From the NCBI GenBank assembly GCA_020846935.1, contig JADLCY010000011.1, forward strand, positions 248,001-312,000: DNA of 64,000 nucleotides, given 5' to 3'. Shown in pieces: positions 35,451-45,800 of this stretch. Positions within the stretch are counted from its first letter, which is position 1; every line of letters starts with the position of its first letter. Below the pieces are notes generated by a model, which was not told the DNA's origin, searched no databases, and was given only the letters and a program-made list of their open reading frames with translations. Made by a program: the position numbers and the translations under genes. Source of the DNA: Gemmatimonadaceae bacterium (GTDB lineage: Bacteria > Gemmatimonadota > Gemmatimonadetes > Gemmatimonadales > Gemmatimonadaceae).

Positions 35451-37946
35451 ATGCGCGATCTCCGGTTCGCCGTTCGCACGCTGCTCAGGACGCCGTTCGT
35501 CACCGCTGTGGCGCTGCTGTCGATCGCGCTGGGGATCGGCGCCAACGCGGCGATCTTTTCGCTGTTCGATCAGATGCTGCTGCGCCCGCTCCCCGTACAC
35601 GCTCCGGACGAGCTGGTGAACCTCTCGCTGCCCGGGCCGATCCAGGGCAGCGACTCGTGCAACCAGTCGGGCGGCTGCGACATCATCTTCAGCTATCCGA
35701 TGTTCCGCGACATCGAAGCGCGCCAGGAGGTTCTTTCCGGCGTCGCCGGGCATCGGTTCTTTGGCGTGAGTCTGGTCGTGGGCAACGCGCCGATGACCGG
35801 CGAAGGGAGTTGGGTGACGGGGAGCTACTTCTCGACGCTGGGCCTGCAGCCCGCGCTTGGTCGCTTGCTCACCCCGGCCGACAATGAGCCCGGCGCCGAC
35901 AACATGGTCGCGGTGCTCAGTCACGGGTTCTGGATCGACAAACTGGGCGGGCGCCCCAATGTGCTGGGCGAGGCGCTGCGCGTGAATGGCCGGACGTACA
36001 CCGTCGTCGGCGTTGGTCCTGCCGGGTTCGACGGCACCACGCTGGGTTCCAGGGCCCTGCTGTTCATCCCGATGCAGTCGCGCGTGTGGGTCGGCGACCA
36101 CAACGGCCTCACCGACCGCAGGGACTACTGGGTGTACATGTTCGGTCGGCTCAAGCCCGGCGTGAGCATCGCAGCCGCCAGGGCCGGGCTCGATCGCGTG
36201 ATCACGCCGATCCTCACGGATGTCGAAGCGCCGCTGCAGGAAGACTGGAGTGCGGCGACGATGGCCCGGTTCAAGGGCAAGCGCATGGTGGTGGAACCCG
36301 GCGCGCGAGGGCAGAGCGACATCCACGGCGAGGCGCGCACGCCGCTCACGCTGCTGCTCGGCATTACCGGCGTTGTCCTCCTCATCGCCTGCGCGAACAT
36401 TGCCAACCTGTTGCTGGCACGCGGCGCGAATCGAGCCACCGAAATGGGCGTTCGGCTCGCCCTTGGTGCGGGCCGCCGCCAGCTCGTGCGGCAGCTGCTC
36501 ATCGAGTCGCTTCTGCTGTCAACAGTTGGCGCCGTCCTGAGCCTCCTGGTCGCGTTCTGGACGCTGCGCGGCATCGGGGCGCTCCTGCCCGCAGACTCCA
36601 CGGGGGCGCTGCGCCTCGATCTGCAGTGGCCGATGGTAGCCTTTACCGGCGTCCTGGCCGTGGTGACCGGACTGCTCTTCGGCCTGTTCCCCGCGCTCAA
36701 CTCCACCCGCGCGGACCTGATCTCGTCCATTCGCGCCGGAGCCGGACAGATCGCCGGCGGCCGTGTCGCCGCGCGCTTTCGCACCGGGCTTGTCGTGATG
36801 CAGATCGCCCTCTCGATGGCGCTCCTCGCGTCCGCAGGCCTCTTTCTCAAGAGCCTGGCCAACGTGAGCCGCGTGGAACTCGGCATGAACGTGGACGACA
36901 TCGTGACGTTCGGTGTCTCACCGCTTCGCGTGGGCTACGACACGCTGCGCGCCAAGGCGCTCTATGCGCGCATCGAAGAGGAGCTGGCGGCACAACCCGG
37001 CGTCACCGCGGTGACGAGCGGACTCGTCCCGCTCCTCGCCAACTCCAGCTGGGGAAACAACGTGATCGCGCAGGGCTTCGAATGCCTGCCCGACATCGAC
37101 TGCAACTCCCGCTACAACGCTGTCGGTGCCGGCTACTTCGGCAAGATGGGCGTCACCCTGCGCTCCGGTCGCGACTTCACGCTGGCCGACGGGTACGGCT
37201 CCCCGCCGGTCGCCGTCGTGAACCAGGCCTTCATCGAGAAGTTCCGCCTGGGCAAGGACGCCGTGGGCAAGTTCATCGGCCGGGGCTCGCAGGGCGACTC
37301 GCTCAACATCCAGATCGTCGGCGTGGTACCGGACGTCAAGTACAACGATGTGAAGCGCGAGGCGCAACCGGTGTTCTACCTGCCGTGGGCACAGCAGGGC
37401 ATCCTGGGCCAGCTGTACTTCTACCTCCGGACCGACTTCCCGCCGTCGCAGCTCGTGGGCGCGCTGCCAGCCATGATGGCGCGCATCGATCCCACGTTGC
37501 CGGTTGAAGATCTGCGCACCATGCGACAGCAGGTGCGCGAGAACGTGTTCCTGGATCGCATGATCTCGATCCTTTCGGCGTCCTTTGCCCTGCTCGCGAC
37601 GCTCCTCGCGGCCGTCGGTCTCTACGGCGTCCTGGCCTACTCCTTTGCGCAGCGCACGCGCGAGATCGGCGTGCGCATGGCCCTGGGCGCCGATCGCGGG
37701 ACGGTGCAACGCATGGTGCTGCGGCAGGTGGGCCTGCTCACGGCCTGCGGCGCGGTGCTGGGGATGTTGGGCGCCTTTGGGCTTGGCCGCGCGGCCGGCG
37801 CGCTGCTCTTCGGGCTGGAGAGCCACGACCCGGCGGTGTTTGCGCTCTCGCTCGTGGTGTTGACCGCGGTGTCCTTCAGCGCCGGCTGGGCCCCCGCGCT
37901 GCGCGCCAGCCGCACGCTGCCAATGCACGCGCTTCGACAGGACTGA
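35451..37946 (+). CDS. MacB-like ABC transporter permease (ADOP family)
   Basis: An 831-residue inner-membrane permease with two MacB/FtsX units. The N-terminus reads MRDLRFAVRTLLRTPFVTAV, followed by a helix and a large periplasmic domain (to about residue 290). Three helices follow, around LLGITGVVLLIACANIANLL, then a second periplasmic domain and three terminal helices ending in APALRASRTLPMHALRQD. No ATPase gene is adjacent, which is usual for this fused-permease family; the ATPase must be elsewhere. ATG 35451 is preferred over upstream starts because family homology begins there. Probable export of a peptide, lipid or drug is inferred only from family. Confidence 0.88.
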   Translation: MRDLRFAVRTLLRTPFVTAVALLSIALGIGANAAIFSLFDQMLLRPLPVHAPDELVNLSLPGPIQGSDSCNQSGGCDIIFSYPMFRDIEARQEVLSGVAGHRFFGVSLVVGNAPMTGEGSWVTGSYFSTLGLQPALGRLLTPADNEPGADNMVAVLSHGFWIDKLGGRPNVLGEALRVNGRTYTVVGVGPAGFDGTTLGSRALLFIPMQSRVWVGDHNGLTDRRDYWVYMFGRLKPGVSIAAARAGLDRVITPILTDVEAPLQEDWSAATMARFKGKRMVVEPGARGQSDIHGEARTPLTLLLGITGVVLLIACANIANLLLARGANRATEMGVRLALGAGRRQLVRQLLIESLLLSTVGAVLSLLVAFWTLRGIGALLPADSTGALRLDLQWPMVAFTGVLAVVTGLLFGLFPALNSTRADLISSIRAGAGQIAGGRVAARFRTGLVVMQIALSMALLASAGLFLKSLANVSRVELGMNVDDIVTFGVSPLRVGYDTLRAKALYARIEEELAAQPGVTAVTSGLVPLLANSSWGNNVIAQGFECLPDIDCNSRYNAVGAGYFGKMGVTLRSGRDFTLADGYGSPPVAVVNQAFIEKFRLGKDAVGKFIGRGSQGDSLNIQIVGVVPDVKYNDVKREAQPVFYLPWAQQGILGQLYFYLRTDFPPSQLVGALPAMMARIDPTLPVEDLRTMRQQVRENVFLDRMISILSASFALLATLLAAVGLYGVLAYSFAQRTREIGVRMALGADRGTVQRMVLRQVGLLTACGAVLGMLGAFGLGRAAGALLFGLESHDPAVFALSLVVLTAVSFSAGWAPALRASRTLPMHALRQD

Positions 37947-37956
37947 TCTCCGGGCA

Positions 37957-37990
37957 GCGCGACCTCCCCGTGCGAGCGGCGAGGTCGCGC
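37957..37990 (+). terminator. Hairpin after the MacB-like permease
   Basis: A 10-bp perfect stem (GCGCGACCTC with GAGGTCGCGC) and 14-base loop, 11 bases after the permease stop. There is no T tract, so its terminator role is inferred from position. Confidence 0.45.
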
Positions 37991-38240
37991 ACCCGCGGGA
38001 CGCCCACTTCTTCGAGCGCATCAGTCGGCGGACCCAGCCCTCGGTGGAGGATCCCTGCACATGCAGGTATCCGCCGGCCGCCACCGCACCCCCGCCCCAC
38101 CCCAGCATACCCACGGAGACATCCGTCTGCATTGCCTGGCCTTCGACGGCCACCACCTGCACCGACGTCCGCGCGTCGGAAATGAGGATCGTAGGGGGCT
38201 TCCACCTGAGCCCACGGTGCGGGTGACAGCTCGTCGGGGT

Positions 38241-38432
38241 TCACGCCAGATCCCTCAGCTCGAGCGCAAGCCAGGCGCGGGCAGACTTCCAGTCACACGC
38301 CACGGTCGCCTCGGAGACACCGAGAAGTTGCGCAACCTCGGCGACTTCGCGACCGCCCAAGAACCTGGCCTCGACTACCGCGGCCTGACGCGGATTGCGC
38401 AGCGCCATGCGATAGCGCCGCTGGCCTCGCTA
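38241..38432 (-). pseudogene. C-terminal relic of an ECF-type sigma factor
   Basis: The minus strand encodes only region 4 of an ECF sigma factor: NPRQAAVVEARFLGGREVAE, then VAQLLGVSEATVACDWKSAR and AWLALELRDLA before the stop. This closely follows the TIGR02999-type sigma factors that often precede Ser/Thr kinase genes in Gemmatimonadota and Acidobacteriota. A TAG lies in frame just upstream (38430-38432) and region 2 is absent. A GTG overlapping the TGA (GTGA at 38241-38244) opens a frame starting MNPDELSPAPWAQVEA, reminiscent of kinase N-termini of that gene pair, but it soon degenerates. Confidence 0.75.
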
Positions 38433-38945
38433 CCTCGCGGGGCCTCCCAGCCGTACTGCCCACAGCGCAGCCGCAGCAGGCAGCACCAATACGCCGATGG
38501 AGGCCGCACCGAGCAGCGCCACGATCGTCACCGCGACCGCGACGACGGTGAGCCAGCTCCGCGGCCACGGAACGACACCCCAAAGGAACGGCAGCAGGCC
38601 AAGAACACCGGGGATCATGACCAACAGGACGCCCGTGCCGAAGGTCTCCCAGCCCGTCAGGTGTTCGATCGTCGCGGCGGTGCGCAGGGGCGCACCGGTT
38701 GCGGTGATCGAGGCCGACTCCGTAGTGCGCACGCCCATCGGCCCTAACGCGATGGCCAACGTCGAGATCATGGACGTCAGCATCGGCGCCAGCGCCAGGG
38801 CCCAGCGTTGCGCGCCGCTCCATGTCAGGCGCGCCCGGTTCCACCGCAGAACCAGGGCGCAACCCGTCCACAGCATCGTCAGTACGAGCCAGCTCAATTT
38901 CACCTCCAGCCATGCGGGACGGAGCTTCAGCAAGTATGCAATCAC
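38430..38945 (-). CDS. Small membrane protein of unknown function
   Basis: A 171-residue protein from GTG 38945 (reading VIAYLLKLRPAWLEVKLSW) with four or five hydrophobic segments, including LVLTMLWTGCALVLRW, TSMISTLAIALGPMG, VLLVMIPGVLGLLPFLWGVV and LTVVAVAVTIVALLGAASIG. I do not recognise the family. The ribosome site is weak and both neighbours are gene relics, so it may itself be a remnant. One leucine codon (within 38743-38749) is TTA. Confidence that it is expressed is moderate. Confidence 0.5.
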   Translation of the reverse strand: MIAYLLKLRPAWLEVKLSWLVLTMLWTGCALVLRWNRARLTWSGAQRWALALAPMLTSMISTLAIALGPMGVRTTESASITATGAPLRTAATIEHLTGWETFGTGVLLVMIPGVLGLLPFLWGVVPWPRSWLTVVAVAVTIVALLGAASIGVLVLPAAAALWAVRLGGPAR

Positions 38946-39004
38946 ATCCCGCGATCTGCCTGTTGCGCTGCGGGCCTCTGCCGGCGTGCGTCGTGCCTGC
39001 CCGC

Positions 39005-39158
39005 TCAGAGGTGTAGCAAGGCGAGTCGATCGGCCGGCCGCGGGTCCTCGGCCTTCGTCAGCCTGACGTCGAGTGCACGCACGATCTCGCGGGCCACGCG
39101 CTCCTGCACGTCGAACACGTCGTCCACCGTCCCCGCGTACCGTACCGCGCGGCCGCAG
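39005..39158 (-). pseudogene. Fragment of a TPR-kinase/adenylate-cyclase-type extracytoplasmic region
   Basis: About 50 codons resemble the segment found between the membrane helix and TPR repeats of many bacterial kinases and cyclases: AVRYAGTVDDVFDVQERVAR, EIVRALDVRLT, KAEDPRPADR, ending in LALLHL and a stop. Flanking sequence in the same frame is not protein-like, and no start or kinase domain is attached. It lies just beyond the end of the large kinase gene and is not in that gene's frame, so it is a remnant of a different copy. Confidence 0.6.
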
Positions 39159-39221
39159 AGGCCGTTGGCCGGATCCGCCCCCGGGTTGCGCGAGCCTGAG
39201 CAAGCCGTCGCGGCCGCGTCA

Positions 39222-42200
39222 TCACCCCGTGGCGCGGGCCAGCCTGGTGATGCGCAGCTGCAGCGCCTTGACCCTGGGCTGCAACGCAGGATCGGCTCGC
39301 TCCCAGAGCCGTGTGATCTCCGTGTACCGCTCGATCGCGCGCTTGGGCTGCCCGCGTGCCTCGTACAGCTCGCCAAGCCATTGCAGCGCTGGTACCCGCC
39401 AGCGTGGGGACGCATCCAGGTTGGGGTCCGGCATGTCGAGGTAGCGCTCGAAGGCCGCGATGGCGGAGTCGGCCTGCCCCAACTCCTTGAACGCGACCGC
39501 CCGCAGGACGGCGTACATGTTGACCTGCGACATGTGACGCCGATTGGACTCATCCAGCTCCCGAATGGCGTCTGACCAGCGGCCTTCGGTATAGGCGAGC
39601 GCTCCCCGCAGCCATGCGCGTGCACCCTCGGGATCGTTGGCACTCGGCACCATGTCGCGTTCGGCGCCCTCGACCACCTCGCGTGTGAGCTTTGGGTCGC
39701 GAATCAGCAGCGCCACGCCCAGCAGGTTGTACCACGGGCGCGCGTCGGGCGCCATGGTCGACATGGGCGTGCGCGCGAGCCCGCGCCGAACGGCGGCGAG
39801 CGCGGCGCCTTCATTGCCGTCGAAGCCTGACTCGTAATACGCCGTGTCGAGCGACAGCGTGATCTGGTTCTCCGGCTCCGGACGCGCCTTGAACAGAGCG
39901 AGCGACGACATGGCCGTCCGCCGCCGCGCCTCCTGCAGCCGGCCGCGCAGCTCCGCGGTGCCTGCGAGACCGCCGTTCGCTCGTATCTCCTGCCGCAGCG
40001 TTTTCGGCGCCGCCGCGACCGCCCTGGCCACACTGTCGGCACGATCGAGCTGCCCCTGTCCATACGCCGCATACCACTCGGCTTCCCAAAGATCATTGCT
40101 TGCTGGCAGGGCCTCTCGATAGCGCCGCACCGTGGAGTCCAGGCCAGTGAGGTGGCCGTTGCGGATCTGCATCTGCGCCAGGTTCGTGAAGGCGCCACCA
40201 AACGTTCGCGGTAGCAGGGTCACACGTCGGTAGAGCGACTCGGCGGCCGCGTAGTCCCGCTTTCCGTCGCTGAGAATGACGGCCGCGTTGTTGAGCGCGG
40301 CGGTGCTCGTAGAGTCGAGCACGAGCACCGACTTGTAGGCAGCGCCGGCGCGATCGAGATCCCGCACCGGCCCCTGCATGTAATAGTAGGCCTCGGTGAG
40401 CAGACGCTCCATCTCGGTCAGGCGATCGCGATGCCGAAAGGCCACCGTGATCGCGGCAATGCGCTCCTGCCGACGCCCTTCGTTCCCGTGGAGGACCGCG
40501 ATCTTGCGCCACGCCATGGCAAAGGAGCTGTCGAGCTGCACCGCCTCCTGCAACATGGCGATCCCGCGCTCCTGCTCGCCCCGCTCGTCGGCCAGGCGCG
40601 ACCCTTCCACGTATTTCCGCAGCGCGGGGAGCGATGACGTGGTCACGCGTTCGAGTTCGCTGCTCTCGCGCACGGACTTGAGCGATTCTCCGGCCTTGGC
40701 CCGCACTGCTTTGGAGAGTTTGCCGATCGCCGGCAACAGGTCATCCAGCCTCGCCGCTTCTTCGCGGAACAGGGCCAGTTCGCGACCGTCCAAGGTCCCC
40801 ACCAGACGTGCCGAAACGACGTAGCTCGAACCAAGCCGTTCGATGTCGCCATCGAGCACGGCCTTCGCGCCCTCGCGCGTGGCGATTTCCCGGGCCAGCG
40901 GGTAGGCGACCGTGGTATCGAGGGGGCGCTTCATGAGGCCGAGCAGATCGCGCATCGCCGAGCGCGTGAGCACCCGGAGCGAGGTGGACTGCGCCAGGTC
41001 GGTGCGCAGCGCTTCGGCCACCGTGCCGCCTAACGTGGAGTCTCCCTCCGGTGACCCGAAGTCGGCCACCATGACCACTTCGCCTTCGCCAAACGCACCA
41101 CTGCCGCGCAGCGATGCCATGGGCCCGATACCCAGGGCGCGCAGCACCATGTATCCCACCACCAACACGGCAAACGATCCGACCGCGATCCCTCCGCCCA
41201 ACCAGGTGCGCCGCCACGAGAGGTGCGGGCTGGCCCGGGCAGCGAGGGTCGCCATCGTGCCCCTTGGTGCGGCACTCCCCGGTGTGACGGTGAACATGCG
41301 GTGCGTCGTGCGCTGGGCAAAGGCGGTGAGCGCAATCACGGGCAGCCCGGCCAGCATGACGCCCACGGAGCCCGGCAGCACCCAGTCCGGAAGCCCGACC
41401 ACGCTGGTGGCGGCCCAGGCCGTGATCGCCACGAACGCCGCGGCCGCCGCCCACAGCCCGATCGCCCTGCCTAACGGCATGCGCCCACCGGTGAGGATGG
41501 CGGGGGCCGCGGTGCTGCCCCCGCCCGTCGTGATCGCCTCCAGGAGCCGAGCCACGTCCCGTGCTTCCGCCGGCCGACGCTCCGGATCCTTCTCGAGGCA
41601 CGACATCACCAGCTCCGCGAGCGACGACGGGCAGTCGGGTCGCACGCCCAGCAGACTGTGGGGCGTCTCTCCCAGGTGGGCGGCGAGCAGCTTCGAGGGC
41701 GTCGTCGCCTGAAAGGGAGGCCTGCCGGCAATCAGCTCGTAGGCCATCGCGCCGAACGCGTACAGGTCCGCGCGGTGATCGGTATTCGGGTCGCCCACGG
41801 CCTGCTCGGGCGCCATGTAGGCCGGCGTGCCTAACGCCATCCCGGCCTGCGTCAGGGCCGTACTCCGCACTTCGGCCGTCGTTCGGCTCGCGGAGATGGC
41901 CTTGGCGATCCCGAAGTCGGTGACCGTGGCGCTGCCCGCTGACAGGAGCACGTTGTCGGGTTTGATGTCCCGGTGTACGACGCCGTGCGTGTGCGCGTAG
42001 GCGAGCGCGCGGGCCACGTCGCGCAGGATGCTGACGATCTCGGTGATCCCGAGCGGGCCGCGTTCGAGTCGATGTCGGAGCGAGTCGCCATCGACGTAGG
42101 GCATGGAGAACCACGGGAGGCCGTCGGCGACTCCGGCCGTGAGCACCGGCACGACGTGCGGATGCTGCAGCTGTGCGGCAAGCAGCACTTCGCGCCGGAA

Positions 42201-42377
42201 CCGCTCGATCGAGAGACCGGCGAGCAATTCGGGCGCGAGGATCTTGACGACGACGCGGCGATTGAGTGCCGTTTCGCGGGCGAGATAGGTGCGGGACATG
42301 CCACCGCCTCCGAGTTCGCGCTCGAAGACGTATTGGCCGGCCAGGGTCGACTCCAACGAGGCCCGCAGCGGGTCCAT
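39222..42377 (-). CDS. Transmembrane Ser/Thr protein kinase with C-terminal TPR region (1)
   Basis: A 1051-residue receptor-like kinase. The cytoplasmic Hanks-type domain spans about 15-285: glycine loop ELGGGGMSRTYL, Lys45 in VVVKIL, Glu63, VVHRDIKPDN with Asp137, TDFGIAK with Asp154, and YMAPEQ. Three hydrophobic segments follow at about 303-323, 333-354 and 393-415. Then comes a FlgO/TolB-like module (VVMVADFGSPEGDSTLGGTV to about 560) and TPR-like helices to the end. All catalytic residues are present. The start ATG 42377 lies just before the kinase domain. Three leucine codons in the gene are TTA, each inside the heptamer CCTAACG. Confidence 0.93.
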   Translation of the reverse strand: MDPLRASLESTLAGQYVFERELGGGGMSRTYLARETALNRRVVVKILAPELLAGLSIERFRREVLLAAQLQHPHVVPVLTAGVADGLPWFSMPYVDGDSLRHRLERGPLGITEIVSILRDVARALAYAHTHGVVHRDIKPDNVLLSAGSATVTDFGIAKAISASRTTAEVRSTALTQAGMALGTPAYMAPEQAVGDPNTDHRADLYAFGAMAYELIAGRPPFQATTPSKLLAAHLGETPHSLLGVRPDCPSSLAELVMSCLEKDPERRPAEARDVARLLEAITTGGGSTAAPAILTGGRMPLGRAIGLWAAAAAFVAITAWAATSVVGLPDWVLPGSVGVMLAGLPVIALTAFAQRTTHRMFTVTPGSAAPRGTMATLAARASPHLSWRRTWLGGGIAVGSFAVLVVGYMVLRALGIGPMASLRGSGAFGEGEVVMVADFGSPEGDSTLGGTVAEALRTDLAQSTSLRVLTRSAMRDLLGLMKRPLDTTVAYPLAREIATREGAKAVLDGDIERLGSSYVVSARLVGTLDGRELALFREEAARLDDLLPAIGKLSKAVRAKAGESLKSVRESSELERVTTSSLPALRKYVEGSRLADERGEQERGIAMLQEAVQLDSSFAMAWRKIAVLHGNEGRRQERIAAITVAFRHRDRLTEMERLLTEAYYYMQGPVRDLDRAGAAYKSVLVLDSTSTAALNNAAVILSDGKRDYAAAESLYRRVTLLPRTFGGAFTNLAQMQIRNGHLTGLDSTVRRYREALPASNDLWEAEWYAAYGQGQLDRADSVARAVAAAPKTLRQEIRANGGLAGTAELRGRLQEARRRTAMSSLALFKARPEPENQITLSLDTAYYESGFDGNEGAALAAVRRGLARTPMSTMAPDARPWYNLLGVALLIRDPKLTREVVEGAERDMVPSANDPEGARAWLRGALAYTEGRWSDAIRELDESNRRHMSQVNMYAVLRAVAFKELGQADSAIAAFERYLDMPDPNLDASPRWRVPALQWLGELYEARGQPKRAIERYTEITRLWERADPALQPRVKALQLRITRLARATG

Positions 42378-42890
42378 TTCACAGGGGTGGAGGGCGCGCG
42401 AACACTGCTGATCGAGCGTCGAAAGGGCAATGCCCGAGTTCGCCGCTGTGGTCCCGATTCGCCCGCGCGGGCGTGAGGCGCTCGTCGCCCGGACGGCCGA
42501 GGGGCGGGCGCTTCGGCTCGCCCTTGGCCCGCACGCGCGCACCCACAGGATCCATGCGATGGGCACCTCCGGTGCCCGCGCCCCTGCCCGCACGCACGCA
42601 CCCACGCACCCACGCACCCACACGATGACGACGCCGGCGCGGGCCGGCCGCACGAATCCCGTCCCATCCACCGTCGCCACCGTGGGTGACCCACCCACCC
42701 ACGACCATGCCGGCCTCAGCGCGCGACGCGCGTCGGCATCGGCGTCGAGCCGATGGTGCCGGTTCCTGACTCACCCGAGTTGTTGACTCGGACAGCACGA
42801 GGATGCGTGGCCGGCTTCGATCCTTTCACACGTTGCGCGGACGCAGGAAGCGGCTTGCCACCGAACCGCGCGTACCGGCCGACGCTCCGG
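42378..42890. other. Long intergenic region upstream of kinase 1
   Basis: Over 500 bases between two minus-strand kinase genes. It holds a short tandem repeat (42591-42621), an inverted repeat GGGCACC-TCC-GGTGCCC at 42561-42577, and G/C-rich low-complexity sequence. Potential reading frames here are not protein-like. It should contain the promoter of kinase 1; I cannot identify sigma boxes. Confidence 0.45.
42591..42621. repeat. Short tandem repeat of GCACCCAC
   Basis: Three perfect copies of the 8-mer GCACCCAC (42598-42621), preceded by CACG-type tetranucleotide repeats from 42591. A single related unit lies near 42536-42546. This is noncoding DNA upstream of kinase 1 and may be length-variable between strains. 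Confidence 0.7.
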
Positions 42891-45800
42891 CTAGCGATCG
42901 AGCGCTGCGGGACCCCGCCCGAGTTCCTCGGCCGCCGCTCGATACTTCGCCGCCTGTTCCCCGGCGCCGACGCGTGCGCCGAGGGCCGCCGCGTTCTCGA
43001 GGCACACGCGAAATCCACCCGCGGTCACGGCGTCGGCAAAGATCCCGGGCGGCGCATCGTCGAGTGCGCTGAGCGCCAGTGAGAGCCACCGCCACCCGCC
43101 AGGAGCATCGCCGGCCGCGGCGATGGTACGCGCTTCCGCACACACCGCGTCCAGGCTTCGCTCCGTCGGTACGTTTGTCTGGTATCCGAGCACGTCACGC
43201 AGTGCAACGAGTGCGCCGGCCGCGTCGCCGCGCAGAACCATCAGCTGCGCATCGAGCAGGTAATCTCCGGTTGCGCTGAGGTTGCGCACGATCTCTGGCA
43301 CGACCGTGGGAAACGAAAGGGTAGCCGCAAAGCCCGGACCCTCGACGAGCCAGTTGCCCGTCGCTCCCCCATCCACCCGACCGTGCTCCTCGACCAGGCG
43401 ACGGATCAGCGTCGTGATGGTGTCCGCGGGCTCCTGCAGTGCCGAGTACATGATCAACAAGTCCGTATCGCGATCGAGCGGTCGCGGGGTGCGCGCGCGA
43501 ATCCACTGATCCGCCTCCGATACGCGGCCCCTCAGCAGTGCCAGGCTCGCGAGAATCGCCCGATCGACGGACTGGATGGGCGCGAAGCGCTCGAGCAAGG
43601 AGTCGGACAGGGCACGCGCGTAAGGCAGTCGCGTGCCGTCGCTGACACCACGCTTGATGAGCATTCTCACCTGAGCCGCACCGGTCACCAGCTGCTGGCT
43701 GGGCGACAACGCGGCTTTGCGGGCTGCCCTGATGCTCTCGAACATGCGTTCGTCGCGCTGCATCTCGAAGGCAATCGATCGGGCGAGGAGCGCATCGCTG
43801 CTCGACGGATACGCGGCGACCCACGACGCCGTCAGGCTGTCGAACATGCGCCGCTGCCATGACACGGCCTGTCCGTGCGTCCGGGGAAGAATGTCTGAAC
43901 GGCCGCGTCGCAACGTTTCGCTCGGGATGGCCACCAGGTATAGCGAGTCGCGCGCCATGGCCGGCACGCCGGCGTAGCGGCGCCCAGAGGCGTCACGACC
44001 TTCGACGATGGCGTTCATGGAGGTCAGCATGAACCGGCGAACCAACTCGAACGACCGATTGCCGAGGGCCGGGTTCGCGGGCACCAGCTCGAGGGCCCGT
44101 CGGTAGGCATCCAGCGCGGCGTGATGGCTCGCTCGAAAGCGCGGGCGGCTGGTCTCGCCAATGACCAGCCGGTCGCTGCGCAGGCACCATGCGTAGCCCA
44201 ACCACGCTTCGTATGCGCCCGACAGGCTGTCGGCCAGGTGTCGCCAGATCGGACACGCGCGCACGACGTCGGAGCGCGCCTGGAGCAGAAGTGGCCTGAG
44301 ATATGCTATGTCTCGGCGACTGAGCCGCTTCGGAAACTGCTGCGCGCGCGTGAGAAGGAATGACCACTCGGGCAATGGCCTGTCGGACCACGATCGTACC
44401 TGGGCGAGCCTGAGCGCGGCGCCCGCGAGGCCCGGGTCATGGGTCAGGGCCAGCGCGAACATGGAGTCCGCGGTGGTGACATCCAGCGTCTCCAACGCGG
44501 CAATGCCGGCGGCGTACGCGAGCCCGGTGGGGTAGGACGTGATGCCAGCGCCGCGCGCGGACTCGGCGAGGAGGAGTTGCGCGACCATCCTGGACGGAAG
44601 GCTGTCATCGATGGCGCTGGACGTTGCGATGAGCGGCTGCTCGATATAGCGCACCAGTCGCGGCGGACGAACCTGCCAGAGGCGCGCGATGACCCTGGCG
44701 CCGTCATGCAGGGAGTCGACCTCCCCTGTCACGACGAGATCCGCGCGAAGTCGTCGGCCCAGTTCCTGGATGCCGCCATCCGGGATGGCGAGCTGACCGG
44801 CCACTGTCCCGCCGACGACGTCGAGCCCCTGCCAGGCGTACAGGGCATCGCGAATCCGTGCTTCGATGTTGGGAGCGACACTCGCGCCGCGACGTTCGAA
44901 GCGCGTGACCGCAACACGCGTCGTGGGCGCGGCAGCGACCGAAGGCTCCGAACGCGGTCGTGCTGCGCGCGCCATGAGGACGATGCCCACCAACGCACCA
45001 ATGCTCGCCACGGCCGCGATCCGTGGCGCGGTGACCCACGGTCGCGGACTCCGCGCACCGAGGGTATTGCTGACGGCCCGAAAGGCGTCGCGGGCGTCTG
45101 CCGCCGTGGCCCACCGATGCGCAGGATCGAGATGGAGACATTTCTCCACGGCCTCGCTCAGCGCGCTCGCGACATCGCCTCGGCGACTGCGCACCGTCGG
45201 CAGGTTCCCCTCGAGCCGCTTGAGCAGTGAGCCCGGGCCGGTCGCCTTGCCGTACGGCAGCTCACCGGTAAGCGCCTCGAAGAGCGCGACCCCGAGGCTG
45301 TACAAATCGCTCCGTCCATCGAGGTGGCGCCCGCCGGCGAGTTGCTCAGGGCTCGCGTAGGCCGCGGTGCCCGGCGGCCCCATGCTGGAGCGCGTGGGTC
45401 GATCGTCTCCTGTCAGTTCTGTCCAACGTGCCACGCCAAAATCCGCCAACCACGCGTTGCCGGCCAGGTCGAACATGATGTTGCTTGGCTTGACGTCGCG
45501 ATGGACGATGTGTCGGCTGTGCGCATAGTCGAGTGCGTCGCACATCTCGCTGGCCATGCGCGCGGCGACGCGCACGTCGAGCCGTCCGGCGCGCATGCGC
45601 CTGGCGAGCGTTTCTCCCTCGACGTACGGCATGACGAGGTATGGGCGCCCGTTCCATACTCCCGTGTCGAACATCGGCACGATGTGCGGGTGCCGGAGGT
45701 TCGCCATGACGCGAACCTCCTGGGAGAAACGCACCCGCGCGTCCGACGTGGTGCTGTCGTCGCGAAGCACCTTGACGGCGACCAGGCGCTCGGCGGCCAC

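Noticed and set aside
36918-38162. 414-codon minus-strand frame opposite the MacB-like permease
   Set aside because: It is an antisense shadow of a well-supported gene; only its first part lies in noncoding DNA.
42430-42786. Plus-strand frame of 118 codons in the gap between kinases
   Set aside because: It consists of translated tandem and low-complexity repeats with no protein character.
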